From Prevotella falsenii DSM 22864 = JCM 15124 (GTDB lineage Bacteria; Bacteroidota; Bacteroidia; Bacteroidales; Bacteroidaceae): DNA of 64,000 nt. Under the pieces are notes generated by a model. That model was not told where the DNA came from, ran no database searches, and saw only the letters and a program-made list of their open reading frames with translations. The position numbers and the translations under genes were made by a program. This document shows positions 7,995 through 14,823 of the stretch, in pieces. The stretch covers positions 1 to 64,000 of the forward strand of contig NZ_BAJY01000007.1 of NCBI RefSeq assembly GCF_000613945.1, given 5' to 3'. Position 1 is the first letter of the stretch; each line of letters starts with the position of its first letter.

Positions 7995-8484
7995 GTTTTA
8001 TTGTCCGTTTCCAAAGAACTTCCCTATTTGTTGCCGTTGTATGTAAAGTGCTTAGAACACAGCTTGTTACGCCTTACTTACGAGAAGACGACACAAAACA
8101 AAAGCAAGTCGCACAGCCATGTTCTAAGCCGAACCTGCCAAAGCGCAGGCACCACAACGCCACTGAAAGGCAGAAAAACCGCCATTGCCACGCAGTCATC
8201 TTCCCTTTCTGTTGCCACCGACCTCCCAATGCGTCGCACCCTGCTCATATTCATTCCTATTCTGTCGCACCAAACCTACTCGCTTGTCGGTTGCTTTTTC
8301 CGCAAATGTCGGCTGCAACCTACCCTTTTGTCGGCAGTTGTGCGCAGAATATGCTCAATATCAAGCTGTTGTGCAGTCTTAAATAATCGGTACAATAGAT
8401 TTACAAATGATGGTCTAAAGTCTCTGACGGTCGTTCTGCCGTGTGCTTAGCGATTTTCTCTCTCGCCGTACGCACCGCAGTGGC
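7995..8484. other. Gene-poor spacer
   Basis: A 490-bp stretch. One open frame runs through it, but its composition is Ser/Thr/Cys-rich with no recognisable domain or promoter. I regard it as non-coding. Confidence 0.5.
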
Positions 8485-8577
8485 TTACATGCACGAGCCC
8501 ATTCCCAGTGTAGTGGCAACAGCCGAAAGCACTGAAAGGATAAGCTGAACGATGAACTTCCATTTTTCTTTCTTCAT
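8485..8577 (-). CDS. Smalltalk-type micro-protein, 30 residues
   Basis: The frame reads MKKEKWKFIVQLIL followed by SVLSAVATTLGMGSCM. Small proteins of this pattern (a K/W-rich start, one hydrophobic helix, ATTLG..SC at the end) are annotated as smalltalk proteins in Bacteroidales and occur next to HU-like DNA-binding genes and cell-wall hydrolases, as here. The hydrophobic stretch of about 20 residues could insert in the membrane; the Cys near the end resembles a lipobox without a mature protein after it. Function is unknown. It lies 280 bp downstream of the HU-like gene, beyond the CTAG array. Confidence 0.8.
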   Translation of the reverse strand: MKKEKWKFIVQLILSVLSAVATTLGMGSCM

Positions 8578-8725
8578 GTTTTTGAGATTTTTAAAGAGTT
8601 AATAATAGGTTGAAGGTGGGAAGGCAGGGGGTTCGGGGAGGATAGGAATGGTAGAAGTCTTAGGAATCCTAAGGGGTTCTAAGGTCAAAAAGGGCATGAA
8701 AATAGCCATTGAAATGGTAGAACTC

Positions 8726-8810
8726 CTAGGGTTCCTAGGGGTTCTAGGGATTCTAGGTTTCCTAGAGGTTCTAGGGTTCCTAGGGGTTCTAGGGTTCCTA
8801 GGGGTTCTAG
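8726..8810. repeat. CTAG nonamer array A (10 units)
   Basis: CTAG occurs at 8726, 8735, 8744, 8753, 8762, 8771, 8780, 8789, 8798 and 8807, exactly every 9 bp, in a CCTAGGGGTTCTAGG-like context. Degenerate units (TTAGG, CTAAGG) extend back to about 8660. It lies between the HU-like and smalltalk genes. Confidence 0.95.
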
Positions 8811-8857
8811 GGGTTCTTCTATCCCCACGCACCCCTAAAAGCCCCACGCCTTTTCGC

Positions 8858-9328
8858 TTATGGGTGTGTTTGCTCGCCGCCGGTAGAACCTTCTTCTTTC
8901 TTTGGCTTTGGCGTGCCCTCATACTTGTCAAGCTCCTCTACCTTCACACCCGCAACAAAGTTCTTGATGCGCATCTTGTCGGCACCCACATGGGTTTCGG
9001 GCTGGAAAATAACGTGCGGACACTTGATGTTCTTCGCTGCCGAGAAGTCTTTCACCTCCTTTACACCCGTAGAGCGAATGGCAATCTTGAATGCGCCGAA
9101 GCCGTCGAGCTTCACACGCATACCATTCTTGAGGTTGTGTGTCATCTCGTTCACCAGTGCACTAATCACTGCCAAGATGTCTGCCTCGGTTACGGTACAG
9201 CGTTCACCAATGCGTACTGCCAAATCCTTGGTGTCGGCAGTGCCTATGTGTGCGGCACGCGCATACCAATAACCGTTACGTTTGCTTGAACTGTTCTTTA
9301 ACTGATACATTTTGTACTTGATAGACAT
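8858..9328 (-). CDS. HU-related DNA-binding protein
   Basis: A 156-residue protein of the Bacteroidota HU-related (histone-like) family. Typical features are the N-terminal KYKMYQLKNSS, GYWYARAAHIGTADTKDLA, the HU-like helix-pair region VTEADILAVISALVNEM, and VKLDGFGAFKI followed by a basic arm. The C-terminus is a charged Lys/Glu/Pro tail (KPKKEEGSTGGEQTHP). It should bind DNA non-specifically and shape the nucleoid; the family's specific role is not established. It is grouped with an M15 peptidase upstream and a smalltalk gene downstream, all on the minus strand, a grouping common in Bacteroidales. A truncated 197-bp-type repeat lies just upstream of its start. Confidence 0.88.
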   Translation of the reverse strand: MSIKYKMYQLKNSSSKRNGYWYARAAHIGTADTKDLAVRIGERCTVTEADILAVISALVNEMTHNLKNGMRVKLDGFGAFKIAIRSTGVKEVKDFSAAKNIKCPHVIFQPETHVGADKMRIKNFVAGVKVEELDKYEGTPKPKKEEGSTGGEQTHP

Positions 9329-9368
9329 AATACTTAAAAATTAAAAGGTTAATAAAAAAATGAATTGA

Positions 9369-9510
9369 TAATCCCAAACCGGGCATTATAGTCCTTGACT
9401 TATTTTGTTCGATTGTCGAGCAGATGTGCCGGCGTTTCATCGAAGGCGTAGCTGCTACGTCGAGATGTAAGGGCTGCGCAGATACCGGCAACGACCAAAC
9501 AGGTCTGCCA
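9369..9510 (+). repeat. Truncated copy of the 197-bp hairpin element
   Basis: It matches the left two thirds of the elements at 30642, 45117 and 45988 (shared TTTTGTTCGATTGTCGAGCA and TTTCATCGAAGGCGTAG) and has a degenerate left end. After about 9510 the similarity is lost, and the element appears to run into the 3' end of the M15 peptidase region. Confidence 0.8.
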
Positions 9511-9570
9511 CAGCTCGTCTGCCCCGACGAGAACGCCAACGGAAACCTTCCCAATGCGTCGCCGACAACG

Positions 9571-10005
9571 CTACTTTTTCCGCCTGAAGGTTACGTGCAG
9601 CCATCGCTTGTGCTTTGTTCCAAGCGGTTCCAACAACACCTGCTGCACGGCAGAGTGTTCCTCGAGAATGCGTCCGTAGCGCATCGCCGTTTCCGTGTCC
9701 GACACATATATGTCGGCAGCCTCGCCCCGCAGGTGCTGCGAGTTCCACACTCCGCCCACCGCCTTGTTCAGCTTTCGGCATCGATAGCCGCTCGTTATTA
9801 TCACCCGCCCCACCCTTCGGCGCAGTGGTTCCAGCACTTCCGTGCACAGTGCCCGCAGGTTTTCTATCACCTCCTCGTTCGTCAGTCCGTCTTCGGGGTG
9901 TGCGTCAGGCTCGTTCACAATGCCCAATCGGATAGCCGTGCCCGACCGAAAGAACTCGCCCACCGTGAAATGTGGCGACAGATGTTCGTCAAAAGTTAAT
10001 TTCAT
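9571..10005 (-). CDS. Peptidase M15-type cell-wall hydrolase
   Basis: A 144-residue protein of the M15 (zinc D-Ala-D-Ala carboxypeptidase/endolysin-like) fold. Zinc-ligand motifs are visible: SQHLRGEAADI supplies His and Asp, and WLHVTF near the C-terminus supplies the second His. N-terminal FTVGEFFRSG and VIITSGYRCRKLNKAVGG are also typical. It should cut peptidoglycan peptide cross-bridges. There is no signal peptide, as in phage-type endolysins, so release would need another route. It is the first gene of the minus-strand cluster with the HU-like and smalltalk genes, an association repeated in many Bacteroidales genomes. Confidence 0.88.
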   Translation of the reverse strand: MKLTFDEHLSPHFTVGEFFRSGTAIRLGIVNEPDAHPEDGLTNEEVIENLRALCTEVLEPLRRRVGRVIITSGYRCRKLNKAVGGVWNSQHLRGEAADIYVSDTETAMRYGRILEEHSAVQQVLLEPLGTKHKRWLHVTFRRKK

Positions 10006-10284
10006 GTTTTTGTCGCATTATATGTTTTTATAATTTTGTTTTTACATTCTCAAAGGTTTACGTATCTATATATATAAATAATGTGTAGCAGTCTTGCTGC
10101 TTTCAACATTTCCCGCACCCCTTGTTCGTTTACGTTTGCAAAGGTACAACATCGAGAAAGCCATATCAAGTATTCTGTGGGTAGTAAGGTGGGGAGTGTT
10201 GGCATAGCGGTTTCGCGCCCTCGCCGATGCGCCAACGCTTTATAAAAACTGTTGTTTGGCGCGGTGAAAGGGGGGATAGGGAGG
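10006..10284. other. AT-rich spacer upstream of the M15 gene
   Basis: It should hold the minus-strand promoter of the M15 gene; forward GCAAAGGTA near 10139-10147 reads TACCTTTGC on the minus strand, a good -7 box. Nothing else recognised before the CTAG array at 10285. Confidence 0.45.
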
Positions 10285-10405
10285 CTAGAAAGCCTAGGGG
10301 TTCTAGGTTTCCTAGGGGTTCTAGGAACTCTAGAATATCTAGGAGGGCTAGGGTTCCTAGGGGCTCTAGGAGCTCTAGGATACCTAGAAAATCTAGGCTT
10401 CCTAG
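10285..10405. repeat. CTAG nonamer array B (14 units)
   Basis: Fourteen CTAG tetramers at exact 9-bp steps from 10285 to 10402, with the other five bases varying (GGGTT, GTTTC, GAACT and similar). It lies between the divergent M15 gene and the metal module. Confidence 0.95.
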
Positions 10406-10510
10406 GCACTTTACTCCCTCCACGCTTTGCTGCCCACCACCAAAACGAATGTTAAAATGCACCTACTTCGCACAGAAATAAATATAAATGTAGTAACTTT
10501 ACCGCCTGTA

Positions 10511-10894
10511 ATGAAAAAAACCATCAACATACTGCTGCTGTTGTTGCTGTCCGTGCTGATTGTATGGACAACAACAGGCGTCGTGTTGATGCAGTGTGCA
10601 CATACCGGCAACGTTGCCATTGGCAAGAAACCCATCGCCGACCGAGGCTGCGGAAAGGGTGCCGACAAAGGCTGCATGAAGGTGCAGGTACTGAAACTTA
10701 CCGAAGCAAGTCAGGCTTCAACGACACAGTTCGACCTGCAACCCTTGCAACTGTCGCTGCTCGAACCGCTTGTAACGTTGCTCATTGCCCTGCCCACATT
10801 ACTTTTTATTGTGTCGCCGATACGGCTGATGCCCTATTGCCGGCACAGTCCGCCGCGACGATACCTGCAAAGGCTTACCGTTCTCATAATTTGA
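10511..10894 (+). CDS. Small Cys-containing membrane/exported protein of the metal module
   Basis: A 127-residue protein with an N-terminal hydrophobic segment (residues 5-26), Cys-containing stretches (MQCAHTG, RGCGKGADKGCMK) and a second hydrophobic segment at about 86-106 (LEPLVTLLIALPTLLFIVSP). Start 10511 is chosen for the signal-like MKKTINILLLLLL. Proteins of this size, with a Cys/His motif, precede TonB receptors of heavy-metal loci in Bacteroidota (HYC_CC_PP-like group); membership is a guess. It is followed by the TonB receptor and the HMA protein in the same direction, so metal handling is the likely theme. Confidence 0.6.
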   Translation: MKKTINILLLLLLSVLIVWTTTGVVLMQCAHTGNVAIGKKPIADRGCGKGADKGCMKVQVLKLTEASQASTTQFDLQPLQLSLLEPLVTLLIALPTLLFIVSPIRLMPYCRHSPPRRYLQRLTVLII

Positions 10895-10982
10895 TTTTGT
10901 AACTTTATCATGGCTTTCTATCTGACGGACAACAAACAGCGTGTCTATCAGATACTGTTTTCGTATTCACAAAATCAAATTA
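10887..10982 (+). promoter_or_regulatory. 96-nt stem-loop between upstream gene and TonB receptor
   Basis: Perfect 14-bp arms, TAATTTGATTTTGT (10887-10900) and ACAAAATCAAATTA (10969-10982), close a 68-nt loop. Inside it a smaller inverted repeat CTATCTGA/TCAGATA can also pair. The left arm includes the stop of the preceding gene, and the right arm ends 17 bases before the receptor ATG. It is possibly an RNA control element or processing site. Confidence 0.55.
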
Positions 10983-10999
10983 AAAGAACAAACTAACAA

Positions 11000-13065
11000 A
11001 TGAACAAACATATTATACGCACAGGAATACTCCTGCTGCTCGCATTGCCTGCCATGGCGCAACACAATTCTGCCGACTCGCTGGCAACACTCAAGGAACA
11101 AGAACTCGAAAACGTAACCGTTACCGCAAGGCGCGCCACCGTGCGCACGCTGGGCGGTGCCATCAACGGACAAGACATATTGCGCGACGAACTCTTCAAG
11201 GCGGCATGCTGCAACTTGGGCGAGAGCTTCGTTACCAACCCTTCGGTAGACGTAAACTACTCTGATGCCACAACCGGCGCACGACAGATTAAGCTGCTCG
11301 GACTCAGTGGCACGTATGTGCAGATGCTCACCGAGAACCTGCCAAACTTCCGCGGTGCTGCCCTACCCTACGGTCTGGGCTATGTGCCGGGCCCTTGGCT
11401 GAAGAGTTTGCAGGTAAGCAAGGGCAACTCGTCGGTGAAGAATGGCTACGAGGCAATGACGGGACAGATTAACGTAGAGTACGTAAAGCCCGAGGACGAA
11501 CAGGGCGCAACCATCAACGTCTACGGCAACACGATGAGCAAACTCGAAGCAAACGCCGACGCAACTTGCACATCGGGGGCAACAAAAACCTGAGCACGGA
11601 AGTTCTTGCCCACTTTGAAAACAATTGGAACCAACACGATGGCAACGGAGACGGCTTTCAAGACAGTCCGCAAGTGCGACAATACAACTTGCAGAACCGC
11701 TGGCTGTGGAAGAACGGCAACTATATTTTCCACGCAGGACTGGGCTTTCTGAAAGAAGACAGAATGAGCGGACAAACCCGACACACCCACCATCTTGCCC
11801 CCGGCGCAACGCCCTATCGCATCAACATCGGTACGAACCGCTACGAGGGCTACATGAAACACGCCTTCATTCTCGACCCGAAGCACGGCACCAATATTGC
11901 TTTGATGGGCAATATATCCATGCACGAGCAGGCTGCCGACTACGGCATCAAGCATTACGACGTGAACGAGAAGAACGCCTACGCATCGCTGGTGTTTGAA
12001 ACCAACGTTGCCGAAGTGCACAACCTTTCTGCCGGACTGAGCATGAACCACGACTACCTGCACCAGAACCTTAATCTGACCGACCCTACCGCCATTTCCG
12101 CCAACTACGGCAACCGCTATCCGCTGTCGAACGACGTGGAGAGCGAAACCACTTCGGGCGCATACGTGCAGTACACGCTGAACCTTCACAATCGGCTGGT
12201 GGCGATGGCAGGAGTCCGCATCGACCATAGCAACGTTTACGGCACTTTCGTTACCCCGCGTTTCCACATCAAGTGGGCACCCACCGACGTGCTCACCCTC
12301 CGTCTTTCTGCCGGAAAGGGCTACCGCAGTCCGCACGCCTTGGCAGAAAACAACTACCTGATGGCATCGGGCAGACGCCTTGTGGTAGACCCAAAGCTAC
12401 AGCAGGAAGCGGCATGGAACTACGGAACGAACATGGCTTTCAACATTCCCATACGGAACAGACTGCTGAAAGTGAACGCAGAATACTACTACACGCACTT
12501 CACAAGTCAGACTATCATCGACTACGACACCGACCCGCTGACGCTCCACATCGGCAACTTGGACGGCAAGAGCTATTCGCACACCTTTCAGATTGATGCT
12601 TCCTACCCCGTCTTCCGCGGTTTCGAGCTCACCGCAGCCTATCGCTACAGCCTCGTAAAGGCTACCTACGGCGGACGATTGCTATCGAAACCACTGCAAA
12701 GCAGATACAAAGCGTTGCTCACCGCAAGCTATAAAACACCGCTCGGACTGTGGCAGTTCGATGCAACCTTTGCGCTCAACGGCGGCGGACGCATGCCTAC
12801 ACCCTACACAACGGCTGACGGCACACCGTCGTGGCAGCACAACTACAGTGCCTACGGACAGCTGAATGCGCAGATAACGCGCAATTTCCGCCACTTTGCA
12901 CTCTACGTAGGCGGCGAAAACCTTACGAACTACAAGCAGAAAAATCCCATCATAGGCTATCACAACCCGTGGTCGCAAACCTTCGAACCCACGCTCGTTT
13001 ATGGTCCGATAGAGGGAGCGATGGTCTACGCAGGTATCCGCCTGAACCTCGGAAAGCGCATGTAG
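11000..13065 (+). pseudogene. TonB-dependent outer-membrane receptor with one-base frameshift
   Basis: Two frames combine into a receptor of about 688 residues. The first (11000-11593) has a signal peptide ending in PAMAQ, a TonB-box-like ENVTVTA segment and most of the plug (NLGESFVTNPSVDVNYSDAT, GYVPGPWLKSLQVSKG). The second gives the beta-barrel and ends correctly in an aromatic-rich strand (VYAGIRLNLGKRM). One base missing near 11563 separates them: GCAAACTTG instead of GCAACTTG restores NADANLHIGGNKNLS. The barrel is His-rich (RHTHHL). Flanked by a Cys-containing small protein and an HMA protein, it may import copper or another metal complex. The substrate is inferred. Confidence 0.82.
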
Positions 13066-13167
13066 GCAGCCGTCAGCCCACGTCCGGCTTGCCTGTCGTG
13101 GGCGGACAGCCCGACAATCACGTAAATTCCAATTTGCCCTACGGGGCTTCTAAAAACATAAAAAACA

Positions 13168-13497
13168 ATGAAGAAAAGTATCATCACAATGATGCTGGCA
13201 ATGGCAGCCATCGCCGCATCAGCCAAAGACATCAAGACAGTCGTCTTTACCACCACTCCGCAGATGCACTGCCAAAGCTGCGAAAACAAGATAAAGGGCA
13301 ACCTTCGTTTCGAGAAAGGGGTAAAAGACATACAGACAAACGTCGAAGCACAAAAGGTTTTCGTTACCTACGATGCCGACAAAACTACCGAAACAAAGCT
13401 CCAAAAGGCTTTCGAGAAGTTCGGCTACAAGGCTGAAAAGACCACCAAAGATGCCAAAATACCTGCCCACGAGGGCGGCAGCTGCGAGAATATGTAG
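13168..13497 (+). CDS. Exported heavy-metal-associated (HMA) domain protein
   Basis: A 109-residue protein with a signal peptide (about 1-19) and one HMA ferredoxin-like domain. The metal site is MHCQSCENKIKG, in which HCQSC is the CxxC pair, and the rest follows the family (VKDIQTNVEAQKVFVTYD, LQKAFEKFGYKAE). A His/Cys tail (AHEGGSCENM) may add ligands. It should bind Cu(I) or a related soft metal in the periplasm. It follows the TonB receptor by about 100 bp in the same direction and probably belongs to its operon. Confidence 0.88.
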   Translation: MKKSIITMMLAMAAIAASAKDIKTVVFTTTPQMHCQSCENKIKGNLRFEKGVKDIQTNVEAQKVFVTYDADKTTETKLQKAFEKFGYKAEKTTKDAKIPAHEGGSCENM

Positions 13498-13799
13498 GGA
13501 AAACGCAGCCCGGCTCTCACGGTTCTCTTAGGGACTTTAAGTTTCATGGAAACGATAAAGCCCCTAAGATACCCTGAAATCCCGGTGCACTCGGAATAGC
13601 CCGGAGCTTCCTACAAAGTTCCAAAAAAAACGCATTACCTGACAAACTCATTATAAACACATAGAAATACCCTTTGTTTTACATCGCAGAAGCGACTGTT
13701 TTGCAGCTTCTGTATGAAGCGCAAAGAAGCAGACCTTCCTTATTTTAATAGGAGAAACGAAAATTTACGTAAAAGTATAGTTATATTAGAAAGAATTTG
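13498..13799. other. Spacer between metal module and toxin-like gene
   Basis: 300 bp without a credible gene. It contains short GC-rich palindromic patches near 13570-13610, but no terminator with a T-run was found. Confidence 0.45.
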
Positions 13800-13807
13800 T
13801 ATCTTTG
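13800..13807 (+). promoter_or_regulatory. -7 box giving a nearly leaderless zeta-like transcript
   Basis: TATCTTTG ends only six bases before the ATG at 13814, so transcription would start at or next to the start codon. Confidence 0.55.
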
Positions 13808-13813
13808 CCAAAT

Positions 13814-14389
13814 ATGGAAAGGCATTTATATATTATCAGCGGTTGCAATGGAGCCGGCAAAACAACAGCTTCATATACAGTGTTGCCAGAAATCCTTAAA
13901 GTAGAGGAATTTGTAAACGCTGACGAAATTGCGCGTGGTTTATCGCCTTTCAATCCTGACAGTATGGCAATCGAAGCCGGTCGTCTCATGCTAAAGCGCA
14001 TAGATGAACTCTTAATGAAAGGAAAGAACTTCGCTATCGAAACAACACTGGCTACTCGTTCATACGCCAAATTGGTGGAACGTTCGCACAGCTTAAATTA
14101 CACCGTTCATTTAGTTTACTTCTGGCTTAGCAGTCCGCAACTGGCAAAAGAGCGAGTAGCAAACCGTGTCAAAAACGGTGGGCACAACATTCCCTCTGCC
14201 ATTATAGAGCGTCGTTACAGCTTGGGAATAAGGAATTTAGTCGATATTTTCCTCCCCATCGTAGACGAGTGGATTATGGTAGACAACAGCAGCATGGGAC
14301 GGATAATAGTGGCTGAAGGAGGCACAGACAAGGAAACTGTGATATACGATAATACTTTATTCTCAAAAATAAAAGGTTATGGAAGATAA
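13814..14389 (+). CDS. Zeta-toxin-like P-loop kinase
   Basis: A 191-residue protein starting MERHLYIISGCNGAGKTT. The Walker A motif is GCNGAGKTT (residues 10-18). FVNADEIARGLSPFNP and FAIETTLATRSYAKL match the zeta-toxin/UDP-N-acetylglucosamine kinase-like group found across bacteria. The TTG nine bases upstream lies inside the -7 box, so the ATG is preferred. Zeta enzymes phosphorylate peptidoglycan precursors; chromosomal relatives may do other kinase jobs. The gene overlaps a small downstream frame by 11 bases, suggesting translational coupling and a toxin-partner pair. It lacks the epsilon antitoxin gene normally upstream. Confidence 0.82.
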   Translation: MERHLYIISGCNGAGKTTASYTVLPEILKVEEFVNADEIARGLSPFNPDSMAIEAGRLMLKRIDELLMKGKNFAIETTLATRSYAKLVERSHSLNYTVHLVYFWLSSPQLAKERVANRVKNGGHNIPSAIIERRYSLGIRNLVDIFLPIVDEWIMVDNSSMGRIIVAEGGTDKETVIYDNTLFSKIKGYGR

Positions 14390-14552
14390 AGAACAATACA
14401 GCGAGTTTGCACGCAAGATAATGGAAGGCGTAAAAAAGGCGCAACAAAAGATGATACGCGAGAAAATACTGAAAGGCGAAAACATCGTGATAGCTGATGC
14501 AGACGGGAAAATCATGAACATTCCCGCACAGGAACTCGCTCCAGACGAGTAA
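14379..14552 (+). CDS. 57-residue partner of the zeta-like kinase
   Basis: The ATG lies within the last codons of the kinase gene (GGTTATGGAAGATAA). The protein is charged and helical (EFARKIMEGVKKAQQKMIRE) and ends with a strand-like patch IVIADADGKIMNIPAQEL. Small downstream frames ending in a D/R-G-K-hydrophobic pattern accompany zeta-like kinases in other bacteria, which supports a partner or antitoxin role. No DNA-binding motif. A strong terminator follows 14 bp later, so the two genes form a closed unit. Confidence 0.7.
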   Translation: MEDKEQYSEFARKIMEGVKKAQQKMIREKILKGENIVIADADGKIMNIPAQELAPDE

Positions 14553-14565
14553 GTTGCATACATTG

Positions 14566-14601
14566 AAAGCCACTTGCCGACAATGGTCGGCAAGTGGCTT
14601 T
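14566..14601 (+). terminator. Rho-independent terminator
   Basis: AAAGCCACTTGCCGA and TCGGCAAGTGGCTTT form a perfect 15-bp stem with a 6-base loop and a T-run. It ends the zeta-like operon. Confidence 0.9.
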
Positions 14602-14767
14602 TTGCTGCCATTTCCAAAGGTAATACATCGTTCTATTAAAGTGAGTTCGGCATCATTCTTACATCGAACTCACGTTCTGTTCGGTTTCCCGAAACGCCTC
14701 TCCCCCTTTACGATACCCCGAAACCCCGGTGCGCCCATCGCCCCAAGCCCACAACCGGCGCGCAGAT

Positions 14768-14798
14768 TTTGCCGTCTGCACTTTTTTTATTATCTTTG
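14768..14798 (+). promoter_or_regulatory. Promoter of the zinc metalloprotease gene
   Basis: TTTG at 14768-14771, a 19-bp spacer and TATCTTTG at 14791-14798 give a textbook Bacteroidota promoter, 25 bases before the ATG. Confidence 0.8.
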
Positions 14799-14823
14799 TC
14801 GTTCAAATACAAAAATTAAAACA

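Noticed and set aside
8001..8450. 150-codon frame after the long hairpin
   Set aside because: Composition rich in Ser, Thr and Cys, no domain, no promoter; probably chance.
8648..9289. Open frame rich in LGVLGFLG repeats
   Set aside because: It is the translation of the CTAG array plus the antisense of the HU-like gene; no start signal or promoter.
8726..10405. CTAG arrays as CRISPR arrays
   Set aside because: 9-bp unit, no spacer structure and no cas genes in the window.
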